64,000 nt of DNA from Bullera alba (GCA_001600095.1 BCIX01000007.1:372001-436000); one strand, 5' to 3'. Counted from the stretch's first letter, positions 1-14,811 are shown. A program made the numbers and translations. The notes: a model not told the origin generated them from the sequence alone.

Positions 1-2253
1 CCGCAAACACTCAAGGCACAGTAGGATGGGTCGGACTCGGCGCGATGGGTCTTGGAATGGCCACGGTACGTCTGACCACCGGACCTGTTAGCGTTGTACT
101 GATCACAGACATAGTGTCTCGCCTCAAGAGGCTACAAAGTGCAAGCATTCGATGTCTACCCGCCCTCTTTGGACAAAGCTGTCAAGGGCGGCTGTGTCCC
201 CTGTGCCTCGCCAGCCGAGACGATCAAGGACGCTTCGGTGCTGGGATTGATGGTCGTCAATATCAGTCAAGTTGAAGACTTGCTCTTTGGCCAGCATCAG
301 TTGGCCAGCGGTAAGTTGTCCCTACTCGGACAGATACAGTGACTGACTTTGAGCGTAGCTCTGCCGTCTGGATCGAGTGTCATCGTCTTTTCGACTTGTC
401 CACCAACGGCCTTGGCCGAGCTGCAGAATCGGCTTGATGCTCTCGGTACAAACATAGGGGTGAGACCCTTCCTTATAGCTCGACCAAACTGTGTACTGAC
501 GCAAGGTCTTCTAGATTGTCGACTCGCCTGTGTCTGGTGGCTCGACCAGAGCTGCAGATGGAACTCTAGCCATCATGGTATCTGGCTCGTCGGCCGCAAT
601 TGAGACTGCTCGACCGGTCATCGAGGCCTTGACGCAACCGCCAATGGGTCAGATGAAGGTCGTTGGAGATAGAGTCGGAGCTGCCAGTGACTTCAAGTTG
701 ATCAACCAAGTCTACTGCGCCATTCAGATCTGTGTCACGGGGTACGCTGTCGCACTCCTGACATGTTGATAACCGCTGACGATCCCTTTTAGTGAGAGTA
801 TGGCGTTTGCGAAGAGCTTGGGCTTGAACCCAAGGATGACCTACAACATCATCCGATTGGCAAGCGGTGACTCGTTCATGTGTGAGTCCCATCCGTGGTC
901 CAGCTATCCTGAGCTCACCAACTTTGACAGTCGGACACCGAGTGCCCTGGCAGTGGCGAGACGACGGCATCCCCAAATCCGCCATGACCATCATTGCCAA
1001 AGATGTCGGAATCGTCATGGACGAAGCACGTCTGGAGCTATTCCCAGCGCCACTCTGCACGGCCGCCGAACAGATCTTCACCGCTGCTTTGGGTGCCGGG
1101 CTCGCTCGAGTCGATGACGGATGTGTGATCAGGCTGTATGAGCACTTTGGCGTGCCGTCGTCTGCCGAGACGGGGACCGAGGCCGAGGAGATTGAAAAGG
1201 CCAAAGAGCTTGTTGTCCAAGCTGGACCTGCGCCCAACAAAGTTCTGGCTATCGGTCTGGGCGCTATGGGTGGTCCCATGGCGGCATCGATAGCCAAAGC
1301 GGGTCTCAATGTGGTCGGCTACGATGTCAACTTGGCTGCCATTGACAAATACACCCAAGCCGGCGGCAAGGCTGGTAGCGACGTACTAGAGGAAGCCAAG
1401 GACGCCGATGTCGTTCTCATTACCACGGTCACCGCGGCGCAGGCTGAAGCAGTACTCTTTGGAGCCGACGGTCGATCTGGAATGGCATCGACTCTGCCAG
1501 AAAAGGCGACGGTGATTCTGTCTTCCACCGTGGCACCCTCTGATGCGATCAGGATCCAAGCGACGCTCGACACACTGGGGCGAGGTGTTCAACTCGTCGA
1601 TGCGCCAGTCTCCGGTGGTCCATCGAGAGCTTCGACTGGCGAGCTGACCATCATGGCCTCTGGATCGGACGAGGCGTTGTCCAAGGCGGACTCGGTGCTG
1701 AAAGCTCTTTCAAGCAGTAGCGGTGCCTCTGACAAGCTGCACTATATCCGTGAGTCCGAATATCAAATCAGGGGATACATCGCTGACTGATACACTTGTT
1801 CAGCTGGAGGTGTTGGAGGCGGCAGTAAGCTGAAGATTGTCAACAATCTCCTTGCCGGTATCCACATTTGCGCTGCCGCAGAAGCCACGGCTTTCGCCCA
1901 AAAGAAGGGAATGGACCTGAACGCCGTCTTTGAGGTCGTCTCGTCTGGAGCCGCAAAGTCGTTTGTCATGGTCGATCGTGAGTATACGTTGAGCTGAGCT
2001 TCACATCGGCGCTAATATGTTTTTAGGAATGCCTCGGATGCTCCAGGCCAAACCGGACGTGCACTCTGCTACCAACACCTTTGTCAAAGACTTGGGAATC
2101 GCGCTGTCAGAGGCGAAGAAGGCAAACTGCCCCGTCTTCCTCGCTGCCGCTGCACACCAGCAGTTCATTCGTGCGGCCGCCTCTGGCTGGGGTCTGGAGG
2201 ACGACTCGAGCGTCAGCCGGCTTTGGGAGTTCATGGGTGTCAATATCGTCTGA
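1..2253 (+). CDS. Tandem 6PGDH/3-hydroxyisobutyrate dehydrogenase-like protein, 5' end cut off
   Basis: NAD(P)-dependent beta-hydroxyacid dehydrogenase with two complete copies of the fold in one polypeptide; the start lies before the window. Copy 1 begins with the Rossmann glycine motif GWVGLGAMGLGMA (about 26-70), followed by the substrate-binding motif VDSPVSGG (about 520-545) and the catalytic-lysine stretch FKLINQ (about 690-710). Copy 2 repeats these as IGLGAMGGPMA (about 1250-1285), VDAPVSGG (about 1597-1620) and KLKIVNN (about 1830-1850). The last exon ends with ...FMGVNIV and a TGA at 2251-2253. At least seven short introns interrupt it. The family oxidises 3-hydroxyacids such as 3-hydroxyisobutyrate, tartronate semialdehyde or L-threonate; which substrate is used here cannot be read from the sequence. 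Some fungal relatives add a kinase and an aldolase after two such domains, but this one stops after the second. Confidence 0.85.
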
Positions 2254-2356
2254 GTATCTGCTTTCACGAAAGATGATCACATGTCATGTAGCAGTACAAA
2301 TTGAGCTATAGAGCGATATGCCACTATCGATATCCCGATACGAATACAGATACACA

Positions 2357-4492
<2,136 letters not shown>

Positions 4493-5488
4493 CCTTACTC
4501 TTCTTCCCGTGGGCTTTGCGTTGGAATAGCAGGATGTACACGAAGTTGGACAACCATGTTTTGAACTGAGCTCGAAGGAGGGCAGAAATTCCGGTTGTCG
4601 GTGGGTGTAGAACGTTACGTAAGCTCACTGCTGGGCCCGAAAATTGCTTGCAGACGACCAGCACAAGAGGGGAACTATGATCCTCCTCTTGCTCTTCTTC
4701 TTCACTAATTTCATAAAACAGATACCCTCACGGCCCTCCCCCAGGCCTCGACCTAGGACGGGGAGTCGACAGTCGTGAGACGCTTTCTTCGGAAGGTGCA
4801 CAGTGGATCATCTCAGAGCGAAATACATTGGCGCTTCTTTGGCTCGCCGGGAGAGCTGTAACTGGCTTGATGAGGTGGGGAGTCACAAAGCTCCAGACAG
4901 ACGATTCGGACTAGGAAGGTGTGTGGGTTGTATAGGAGAGAAGTCAACCAGGACATGCAATCCTGCCATCAGCTGGAAGGTGTCACACGACCTGGAGCAG
5001 GAGCAGTTGAGATTAGAGATCTCGACGCGATCGGCGTGGGGTATGCATATTGTGATCCAAGCACCATCCATGGATCTGAGTGTCCTCTGCTGTCTATGGC
5101 AGTCTGCTCAGGTGGCTCTTCGTTACGAACGCACAAGAGAGCTCTGTGATCTGTCTCGAAACCATCTCCACGCCTGCCAAGGCCTTCAGGAAGTTTGATG
5201 AGCCCTCCTAAGCCGGTCCAAGGTTTCCGCCGGGCCAGCCAGATTGACATGACGTCTGTCCGTCGCGTCAATCCACAGTCTCAATCATCCTTCAGCCATT
5301 GTTCGCCCTTCTCCTGCTGCGTTACCACCCCGACCGAAGCATGAGCAGAGCTTGACCAGTCGCTGTGTATACACCTCATCGACTCTCCTTTCACTGGCAT
5401 CCGCGAACGATCCGACACGATTCACCACGCCCCGTTGACGTAGCGCTCAGGACGACGTGTGTTCAACGGACAACCCCTTGATGCTTAA
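4493..5488. promoter_or_regulatory. Divergent intergenic region, ELP3 / GRAM-protein gene
   Basis: About 1 kb between two divergent start codons, so it should hold both promoters and 5' leaders. ORFs here lack recognisable domains and splice context and look spurious. No TATA box or other motif stands out. The part next to the GRAM gene (about 5260-5480) is C/T-rich, as expected of a fungal leader. Confidence 0.5.
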
Positions 5489-8400
5489 ATGCCCAGCCAA
5501 TTCCTATCTCGATTCAAGTACTCTCCATCTCGAACGTCACCCCAGCCAGTCCCAGACGACGATCCCAGCACTGGACGGCGACGGGCATCTACCACTTCAT
5601 CCTCGGTCATCCGATCCGACGAAGAGAACACTAGCACTTCACATCGCTCTCACGGGTCACAAGGCGTAGCGGGAAGTGCCTTCGTGGAGGACATAGCACA
5701 CGACAGCGCTGTCTATCAACCATCACCTGCTCAGCACTCTCTGCAGAAGAATCTCAGCACACCCGACGCAAAGAAGAAGCCCGAGCCACTATCTATCCCG
5801 CCATCAACGGGACATCGCTCGGCGCTCGGTACACCTAAGCTGGTCTTGACAGAGGAAGGCGCCAGCCCAAGAAGCTTCGATAGCAGTCCCTCAAGGAGCA
5901 GAATAGGCAGTCCTCCTATCCACTCGGTCGGAAACTCTGGGCTAGGACTCGGTTTAGGCGCATCTCGAGATTCAGGCGTGAGTAGCTGGAACAAGTGCAG
6001 GGAGTGTCCGTGCTGAAGGGACTATAGTCGGACTCTGGAGACGATCTCATCACACCTACTGCAGCTCACGGCTTTCGTCCGTCCGCCGACACGATGATGG
6101 CCAGTCAGTCGGTCATCCTGAACCACTCTGTGGACTCGGCTTCCACTGCTACTACACGAGAGCGGTCACACACAGTGGACGGTGCACCCGCCCAATCTCA
6201 GTCGCATCATCACCACCATCGACCCCATGCGCACTCCATCATAGGCAAACTATCCCGACATCGTGCTCCATCGCCCTTGCCCAACGAACAGCCCGATACA
6301 CTACACCCTACCGTCTCCCGAGACACCTCGTCAAAGTTGAGCAAAAGGTCCAAGAAAACGAGAAAGAGCAGGGCGTTGTCGAATTCGTCCGCCATCTCAG
6401 GTACCAGTGGCACCATCGCTGCGGCCCTGGCCAAGACTGGAATTCACAAGTCTCAAGCATCCGACGGGGAGCAGCCTGCGAGTGGGAAGAAAGGGACTGG
6501 CAGAAGTCCCTTCCTAGTGAGGAATCGAGAAAGCACTATTGGCGACGACGAGAGCTATGTCAGAGCCGTCGAGGGCGACGACGAAGCCAGCCGCTTAGGC
6601 GTGGAGATGGACGACGACGATGACATTGAAGACGAGGAGGATGACACGGACAGTGATTTGGACGAGCACCTCCCAGTGACAGGGTTCGCCGTGGCGAGCA
6701 ACAGGCGACAAAATGAGTTTCACGCCCTCTTCCCAACGGTAGACGAAGGGGACTACTTAATCGAAGGTAGGTACAGCATTGGCTATATGACATGTACTAA
6801 CGACTTTTCAGACTACGGTTGTGCCCTTGCGAAGGAGATTCTGGTCCAGGGACGGCTATATGTATCTGAGAACCACTTGTGCTTCCACGCCAACATCTTC
6901 GGCTGGGTCACCGATGTGAGTCGAAGGATATATCGCAATCTGCATTTGCTGACCTGAATTAGGTCGTGCTGTCGTTTGACGAGATCCGGACAATCGAAAA
7001 GAAGATGACTGCGTTGGTCATTCCAAACGCCATTGGCATCAACACGAAGGATAACAAAGTGGGTTAAAAAGTCCGGATCGTAGGAAAAGAGGTACTGACT
7101 CGGACACTCCAGTACACCTTCTGCTCGTTCATCTCCCGGGACAGCACCTACGACGTGTTCATGAACATTTGGCGTTTGTGCAATCCGAATGCTGTCATGT
7201 CGACACCTTCGATCTACGTGCCCAATGGCTCTCGCCCCCCGTCCATCAACGGAGACACCGCAGTTGATGGCAGAACGGACGGCGCGACAAAGCCAACTAC
7301 AAAAGGACATGCGAGGACCAGCTGTGGCTGTGCGGCCGAGAACAAGCATCTGACCGAAACCGCACTTGATGCTGTACTGCCCGGAACACCGGAGAAGATC
7401 CAGGATCTCATGTTCCGCAGTGAATGGCTCAGAAAGTTCCTCTCGGAGAACCAAAAGCTCAGAGGTACGTTCCCACCACACTGCAGCATCGCTGACCTTT
7501 GCAGATCTCGAGATGTCAGAGTGGCGTGCGGCAGAAGGCAAGAACACCTCACGGACAATGTCATACATCAAGCCGTTGAACGGGTCGATCGGCCCAAAGC
7601 AGACCAAATGCTTTATCACGGACGAACAGGAATTCTACGATCCCGACAAGTACATCACCATGTTGACGACGACCAAAACACCCGACGTGCCCAGTGGAGG
7701 TGTATTCAGCGTCAAGACCAGGACATGCTTCACGTGGGCGGGAGCCAACTCGACAAAAGTCCTGGTGACCACCTCGGTCGAGTGGACCGGAAAGTCTTGG
7801 GTCAAGGGTGAGTGCAATCGAAACTCGTCGAAATTCACACTCTGACACTTGTGCAGGTATCATCGAGAAATCCTGCATAGATGGTCAAAAGCAGTATCAT
7901 GACGACCTCGAGAGCGGCATGCGGGCGTACATCAAAGACCATGCGGCCGACTTTGCCGGTGCAGAGGGTGTCGAGGAAGAGGCAGAAAGCGCAGGAGCCG
8001 TCGACGGAGAGACCGGGGTCAAGGTTGTCAAATCCGAAGCTGCGACGTATGCCGCTCAACAGCGGAAACAACAGAAGGAGCAGGAAAACTCGTTCATCCA
8101 AGCTGGCGCAAATGCGATTCTCAGCGGACCCGTATTCGTCATCAAGACCACTTCGAATATCCTCTCTGGCGCGCCTTTGGGCAAAGAAGGCATTTTCGCC
8201 ATTGTCATCTTGCTGCTGTTTCTCAGTAACGTGTACACCTATTTCGCCTTCAACCCTCCCAACGAGGCGAGACGAGCTCGGAAAATGGGCAGTGAATCCG
8301 GATGGAGGGAGGACGAGGTCGTGGAGGCGATGCGCAAGATCCTCCAGGGAAGCCATCAAGCTGGTATCCAGCCAAAGGAGGAATTGCGCGAGCTGGAGAG

Positions 8401-8500
8401 AATCTTGGACGACGTCGAGCGGCGCGCTGTCAACCTCAGATCGGCAATCAGGGATGCTGTACACGTTGGCAAAAAGGCTGGACTCGATCAACTGGATTGA
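5489..8500 (+). CDS. GRAM + VASt domain, membrane-anchored sterol-transfer protein (Lam/Ysp family)
   Basis: Probable ER-anchored sterol transporter of membrane contact sites, like yeast Lam/Ysp proteins and animal Asters. A long Ser/Pro/His-rich disordered N-terminus with an acidic run (about 6600-6670) precedes the GRAM domain (about 6705-7180; FHALFP, LVQGRLYVSENHLCFHANIF, FDEIRTIEKK, CSFISRDSTYDVF). The VASt domain follows after a linker (about 7505-7880; WRAAEG, TMSYIKPLN, DKYITMLTTTKTPDVP). A single hydrophobic segment near the C-terminus (about 8193-8250, GIFAIVILLLFLSNVYTYFA) would anchor it, followed by a coiled-coil-like tail. The stop is TGA at 8498-8500. Order and anchor match the family. 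Only one VASt domain is seen, as in Lam5/Lam6 rather than the two-StART Ysp2/Lam4. Confidence 0.88.
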
Positions 8501-8643
8501 GTTTGGAGAGAGGACTGTACCGATGTAGTGTGGAGCTTTGTCGATGATCTAACGAATACATGCATGATCAATAGTGTCTGAACGAAGCACTGACATGGGA
8601 TACAACTCGTTACAACGGAGATGACTTCATGTGACCAGTCACT
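8501..8643. terminator. Shared 3' region of convergent GRAM and ABCD genes
   Basis: Only 143 bp separate the two convergent stop codons, so both 3' UTRs and cleavage sites must lie here or overlap the opposite gene. No canonical AATAAA is seen. Confidence 0.4.
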
Positions 8644-11600
8644 CTAGGCCTTGCCGCTGAGCTCCTTGTTGATGTCGTGGAGTCTGGACTCCCATTGAGC
8701 TACGTCCGTTCCCAAGAGCTGTTCCAGCTTCTCAATCTCAATATCAACCTCGAGCTTTTCTTCCGCCGATGTCGACGCCAAGGTAGTCAGCTGCCAGCCC
8801 TGCGAGGCCGGAGGGGCGGCTAATGCCTGCTGCTGAAGTGCAGTGAATGAGATGGCGGAATGTATCCTCGATCCGGTCGACGCTAGAGGCGACGAAGGGG
8901 GAGCTGTCGCCGATTCACCCAGCCTCAGGTGTCGATTATGGTATTTTAGCAACGAGGGTCGATGGCTGCATGATAGGATCAGCACGTGAATCTCGCTCAC
9001 TTTGTGTGGATTCTCGCTCACGAGATTGTGACCAACGTGATGCCCATCGACTTGGCGTGCTCGTACATCAGACCTTCAACGTCGGACGACACTGCGGACG
9101 TGCACTCGTCGAGCACGGCATAAGAGGGTCGGTGGTAGCTAGAGAGGAAGTCAGTCATAATGGCAACGGTGACCTTGAACGTACAAAAGCCTGGCCATTC
9201 CCATCTAAGTGACTATGATCAGTACCTTGCGTTTTATCCAGAGTCCAGCGTGGCTCGACCTGCTCACCCTCTGTTTCTCACCACCCCTTCAAGCACCTAG
9301 TCAGCTTCATGACCAACGGCACGAGCTTTGCACCCACGATAAGACATCCTTCCACTCTTTCCTGGTATCCCAGCCGCCCTCCCTCGCTGGGAGATAGGCA
9401 AGATGGACATGCTCGAGGATGCTCATCAGCTCGCTCTCCGTACGTCCTCGTTTCTTCATCTCGGAGAAGGTGTGCGGGCTACTTTGGTTAGCGGTACACG
9501 TGTGGACTATATAGTTCGCCAGCTTACTAGATGACTCTGAGGAATACAGCGAGTCAGCTCACTTCAGTCGCGTCACCGCTCGGGACTTACTGATCGCGCA
9601 GACTGCCAATGCTGAGGTATGGCCTCTGCGGAAGGAAGAAGATCCCGCCTTCGCCGTGAATCGGTCGTTCCAGGATTCCCGACCACGCAGGCCAGAGCTG
9701 TGCGATGATCCTCGCGATGGAAGTCTTGCCCACACCACTATTCGAGCAGTCAGACTCATACTCCCCGTTGTGTTGTCGACTCACTTTGGCCCGGTGATGA
9801 GTGTATGTTCGCCCTTTTCGACCCTCAAGTCCAGACTCCTGATCAGCTCTTCTCCACCCCGCTCGGCGCCTGCTGCTCCTCCTGCGGGAGCAACAATCGG
9901 GACGCCCTTGATCAGCAGGTGGTTCGGACCAACAATGACGTTTCCGTGGACTTTTGACATGTCATAGAAGGGCTATCGTTCTTCGATCAGTGACGGTCCT
10001 GTCCATAGTGAAAGTCCGAAAGCTCGACGGACCTGATGAACCGGTAGGCCCTCAGGACGAGGCATCTCGGGGTAGATGTCATTGTCAAGGGCGTGCAGGG
10101 AGGAAAGGAGCGCGTAGACTCGGCTGGTGTACCCCGACAGCTCGGCGAGGTCCTTTCCGGAATACATCAATCTTCCGCCGGCATCGGCGAGAGAAAGTAG
10201 TAGTCTTCGGTTCGACACGTAGCCTATGCGAGATCAGCAGAGCCAGATGTGCGTGACGGTGTTTTACGCACTTTCCGTTCTCGATGCGACTTCGCGGTGT
10301 GACTGATCCGCCGTGACGGCCTTGACGAGATCTTTGGCGCCTGGGAAGAGGATGGGGATTGACATGAGACCGTACCCAGCCGCAGACCAGAGATACTTGA
10401 TCACAAAGTCTTCCGTCATGCTGGATGAGATGTATCAGGTTACACCCAATCGAGCGGGACTTTCACTTACCCGTATGGAATGCGGACCTTGAACACTGTG
10501 TGTACGTGGGTTGCAAGTCGCTCGTACGCGTCCCAGAGGATGCCTCTCTCTCTACTTCCTCCGTTGTAGAAGCTAGGTCATGGTCAGCTGCACTGAACGG
10601 ATGGATCTCAGCTGAAGATTCACTCACGCGACCTCCTCTCCGTCTCGACCGATTCTGCCCAGTCCACCTCGATACTCTCCCTCCAATCTAGCTTCTACAG
10701 CCGCCATCCTGCCGAACGCAGGAGTCGCCTTCTTCAGGATCCAGGCGGTCAAGCCATAGTTGGCGAACAGGCCGATCGTGCCCAGTGGTCCAAGAGACGC
10801 AGCGAGTTGTGATGTGAAGATGACCATGTCGAGGAAAGGCTTGCCCATGTTTCCACTACGTATCCCGTCAGCTAATGTAGCCTCGGTGAGCTTATTAGCT
10901 TACTAGAGTGCAGCTAGGGTGTCGCAGAACTTGGTCAGATCCGTCGTTATAAACCTTGACCCAACGGTTAGCCCACGTTCGCCGAGTGGACTCAGGATCT
11001 CACTGATCCGCGCCCCCTGTCGCTGCTTCCGATGCAGCATCTTTCAGAATCTTTCCCTTGCTCGTGGTCGCGGGTGCTACAGCGGTTCCGAGGCCGAGCC
11101 CAAACTTGTAGTAGTTCAGTTTGTCGTTTCTGATTACAGGCACATCAGCGAAAAGACACATTCAGCGAAAAGAAGAAAGAGCCATATCAAGACTCACAGA
11201 TACAGATCGTGGATGTACCGTGTGAGGTTTGTTCGGAAGGCCAGGGCCAGCTTTCGCTCAAGATACCGGATCTGCAAAGTCTCTTAGCTCATCTTCTCTC
11301 GATGAGGGACATGGGAGCACGCACCATTGAGTTCGTGTACGTGCTCGGTATCGCTAGCACAAACCACCACCCGAGTCCTCCCAAGAATCCCTTCCCATTC
11401 GCAGACACCTGACCGCGTTGTAAGCTGCATTACTCCGCCTGTGTAGTCACTTACAAGATCCCGGACAATCCTTCCGTCTAATCTGGCGACCATGACGCTG
11501 AGAATGGTCCTGTTGATCAAGAAGAAAGTATGTAGCACTAGCAAGAAAGCCTCCTTGCCTGTTTTGCTGTAGGCGCCGGCATCAGCTGACACGCCCGCAA

Positions 11601-12149
11601 GTGTAGTCCTTAGACTGACCTTGGAAATGCGACCTTGAGCACAGCGAAGAGCATCGACCAGAATCGCTTATTGACACCCAGCCTCTCCCCCGCTTTGAGA
11701 GGTGGGAACAACTTGAGGTGCTCGGCGTACAGCGACTGCGGCGTGGGCGTGATTGTGACCTTTGACAGTCTACCTCTATGCGGGACCAATAGCGTCCTTG
11801 ATCCGCCTGGATTGGTGATATACAGGTCTACCATCTTCTTCTCCAAAGCGGGTGTGTTGCTGCCAACGCCCCCACACATCAGCTCATGGCCAGATTTAGG
11901 AGAGCGCATGGTCTCGATGGCTTACAGGGGTGTCTCGGCTTCTCGACGCCTTCGTTCTTCTCGGGACGCGCGTCGCTCATCACGTAGCTTCTTGAGGGTG
12001 ATCACGTCGGACAGCCCTGTTTGCGGTAGGGACGCTGATCTCGCGAGCGCTATCGCCAGCAGAAGCGCCAAGACCGCTCGTCGACGTCGGGGATTCAGCT
12101 TGAGCTCGGCCCAGAGGCCTCCTTCGGGAGAGACGCTTGGTGCGATCAT
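8644..12149 (-). CDS. Peroxisomal long-chain fatty acyl-CoA ABC half-transporter (ABCD family, Pxa1/Pxa2-like)
   Basis: Imports very-long-chain acyl-CoA into peroxisomes for beta-oxidation, working as a dimer of half-transporters. The order is one membrane domain then one ATPase domain. The N-terminus has a hydrophobic stretch ([15 protein letters not shown]). The membrane domain carries DLYITNPGG and the EAA-like motif [17 protein letters not shown] (about 10640-10700), and a stretch typical of ABCD proteins, [20 protein letters not shown] (about 10120-10190). The nucleotide-binding domain has Walker A ([11 protein letters not shown], about 9700-9745), the Q-loop [16 protein letters not shown] (about 9595-9645) and Walker [15 protein letters not shown] (about 9080-9120). 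The gene is split by a dozen or so short introns. Pxa1 and Pxa2 cannot be separated from sequence alone. Confidence 0.9.
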
Positions 12150-13435
12150 GGTGATGTCCTCTTTCCACTACTATCTAGGCCATGTCGAGTGCGTTGATAC
12201 TCTTGTCAGGTTGCTGTTATGTGCAGTGAATCGGATTGATGAAACTCGCAACTCAGCATCATGCAAGCTTCTGGCTCCGGCAAGTCGCGTAACCGAATCG
12301 TCCGCAAGCCCACGTGGCTCTTGTTGACTTGTCCTCCTGTGCAGTGTGCGACTTCTCCGTTCTCGGTGTATCAACTTCGTCTGAAGACGCCCTCCGTGAA
12401 TCGCTGAGCAACAGCATGGATCATTGAGCCACGAACTTCGACACTGCGGGCTGCGTGTAGGAAGGTGATCTCCGATCCGCGCTTCCTGGCTCCTGCTAAA
12501 GTCGCACCAGCGAACAGTTGCCACTCGAGCCTTCGAGGACTCGACTGGTTGGCAAGCAGTCTTGCTTCGTGGGCGGATTTTGGACTCTGAGATGCCCATG
12601 AGGGATCCGGTATGCTGATGATTTGCGTGCCATGTCCGTAACTCGTGACTCCGTGCAGACACGACGAGTAGGGATGCATTAGATTCTATAATACTTACTA
12701 CTTACTCCCAAGTCCCATCCGTGTCCCGCGACCCCACCTCGTCATTATCGTGACACGGGTCAATATTAAGGTCGAGACTCTTCTCGTCGACTTTGAGCTC
12801 TTGCTCCCGGCCCCTGACTCTGAAACAGTAACTGACAGCTTAACGGTCGCTGTCGCTCTTGAACATCAACAGCACTACAGCAGGCAACCTGGGTCCTGGC
12901 GACTGCTGGTGAGTTCCGACGAAATATCACGATCCAACTCTCTCATCGCGCCTGACTTTCCATGATAGCTCAAGTATCAACTGTAACGTTCGGTTCCAGA
13001 TACCAGAAAGCTACCACGAGCAGTGGGGCTGAAGACACAAGACAAGCAGCCCCAGACCGACGAGCTATGACAGCACGAGAGGCCCGCCTATGATAGAGCA
13101 TTCCCGTAAAACACGAGCCTAACTAACATTTGTTGTTATTAGGCCTCTCTAAAACATCCGCTGTGGACTTCGTGCAGTCCCATTTTCTTGTTAATTTATT
13201 AACAACAGGCCAGTTGAAGCCAGGGGACGCTCTTCCACTGAGCCACTTTTCATCGCGGCCGGAGCTTACCGCTTGCCGGTTGCCACCGCGTGTCGCGTGT
13301 GGTAAATTACGCAATGTCCTCCCAGCAAGTCAAGGTCTCACTTGACTCTCATGCGACGTCTTCTTCATACGGAATTTCGACTCAGGCTAGGAATTACATA
13401 GGCTGACGCGACGACGAGGCTCAGTACGCAACGCC
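12150..13435. promoter_or_regulatory. Divergent intergenic region, ABCD transporter / CBS-domain gene
   Basis: 1.29 kb between divergent starts. I find no protein-coding gene; the longest ORF (163 codons, minus strand, 12171-12662) has no recognisable domain. The part at 13120-13260 is unusual: AT-rich, with a perfect inverted repeat and a tRNA D-arm-like stretch (separate entries). Both promoters must lie within this region. Confidence 0.45.
13188..13205. repeat. Perfect 8-bp inverted repeat (2-bp spacer)
   Basis: TTGTTAAT, then TT, then ATTAACAA: an 18-bp near-palindrome in a locally AT-rich patch about 230 bp upstream of the CBS gene start. It could be a dimeric transcription-factor site or the edge of a decayed element; the sequence does not decide. 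Confidence 0.5.
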
Positions 13436-14369
13436 ATGGCAGACAAGGACACTACGCCCACGCCAAACTTGCCCGCTGGAGCGAAGTACAGAGGAGCCGT
13501 GGTGGAGGTGCGTTGGAATGATGCCATTTCGCATCACGGTCACACATCCGATCAGACGTGCTGCTGGCATCGCGATGACAACCTTTGACACGCGCTCATA
13601 TTCGTACCCAGGACCTGCAACTGCCCCCAGCTTTCTGCTTGCCCCATGATGCGCCCATAAGTCTAGCTCTGGAGGCGGCGTACGAGCGAGAATTCGATCA
13701 ACTCCCGTGGGTAGACAGCGTTATACCATCCAAGTCCTTCTAGACGAGTAGATGCTGACCGTTGGCGTAGTGTGCTGAATGATAAGAGGAAGCCTATTGG
13801 ATATCTAGATATACCCGTCCTGAAGAAGAAGTTTGAGAATGGCCGTGCGGATCCCGAAGAACAGCTGTGTGAGTCCGGGAGTGTGAAACCGGCACACACC
13901 GGTTGATCACCCAAACGGCGATTGTCCTTCTTCCCAGTCGCCTTTCTCCGCGCGCGGCGACTGAACTCCAACTGACCCGCATGCCGATCTACAGCACAAC
14001 ACACGACACACTTCGCCTTGGGGTCAAAGTCTCATCCTTATACCGTGATCAACCCTCTGACACCGCTGGAGGAACTCGAGGCGTTCTTCACGACGGCCGG
14101 AACGGATTTCGCGTTGGGTGAGTGTTGGATCTATCAAGGTGATGAAGCTGACCACCTTGGACTACAGTGACGGATACGGAGCGAAAGTGGGTTCTGGCTG
14201 TAGCTACACGTGGTGACCTAGAGGTGAGTTTAGCTCAACCCCTCTATGCCCTCGGACTACCATCTTGGCCATTTGAAGACCGGTAGCGCCATACGATCAA
14301 GCGCGGCTCGCGATTGAGGTGCTAACGTCTTTGTTTTCCCTGCAGACGTTTGTCAAGAGACGAGGCTAG
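13436..14369 (+). CDS. Small fungal CBS-domain protein
   Basis: Conserved short fungal protein made almost entirely of a CBS-domain pair, a fold that usually senses adenosine nucleotides. I read six exons by eye with consistent phase: 13436-13507, 13612-13706, 13771-13868, 13995-14117, 14168-14223 and 14346-14369. The protein begins MADKDTTPTPNLPAGAKYRG, continues through VVEDLQLPPAF and VLNDKRKPIGYLDIPVLKKK (first CBS unit), YTVINPLTPLEELEAFF and VTDTERKWVLAVATRGDLE (second unit), and ends TFVKRRG with TAG. The pattern of a CBS core ending in a DLE-FVKRR tail is typical of a widespread fungal family of about 150-180 residues whose role is not established. The third exon acceptor was chosen because it alone keeps frame. 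Confidence 0.85.
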
Positions 14370-14713
14370 ATATAATTCATGTACGAGCGAAGACGTCATG
14401 CGACGACACGTTATCTGGGACCGGCAGGTTGATACCACCAACAGCGCTCCACTTACCGCTGACTACCGAAACAGGCCGACTCAATCTAACTTGCTTCTGC
14501 CCGGAAGCTTGATGTCATGACGGTGCTGCGAGGCGCTGCGGCAGCTGATTAGGTCGATAGCGTCACTAGCAGCGTAGACGGTCCGCCCTGTTCCGCCCGA
14601 GCCCCGAACGCTCGAGTCACACCATGTTTAGGATGAACTTGGTAAAACTGACGATCGGCAGTTCTTACAGTCGCTCATCATCCACAACACACCTTCCGAA
14701 AGCTGACGCTATC

Positions 14714-14733
14714 GCGCTATTCTGCGCTATCTT
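14714..14733. repeat. 10-bp tandem duplication
   Basis: Two adjacent units, GCGCTATTCT and GCGCTATCTT, 8 of 10 identical. Confidence 0.5.
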
Positions 14734-14796
14734 ACCTCCCGATGGAGCTGTCGCAATATCAAGTTATCGGTCCTATCTTCGTTCCGCTAGCTCATA

Positions 14797-14811
14797 GCTG
14801 CTCTTAGCAGC
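14797..14811. repeat. Short perfect hairpin
   Basis: GCTGC, loop TCTTA, GCAGC: a 5-bp stem with a 5-nt loop, inside a cluster of GCTAGC palindromes (14786-14855). Confidence 0.4.

Noticed and set aside
566..1309. 247-codon open frame on the minus strand
   Set aside because: It lies antisense to the well-supported dehydrogenase exons and has no domain; it follows from the codon bias of the real gene.
12171..12662. 163-codon minus-strand ORF upstream of the ABCD gene
   Set aside because: No recognisable domain, no splice context and it sits in a promoter region.
13220..13260. Possible minus-strand tRNA gene
   Set aside because: Box A and a D-arm are present, but there is no anticodon stem pairing, T-arm or box B, so it is only mentioned as a fragment.
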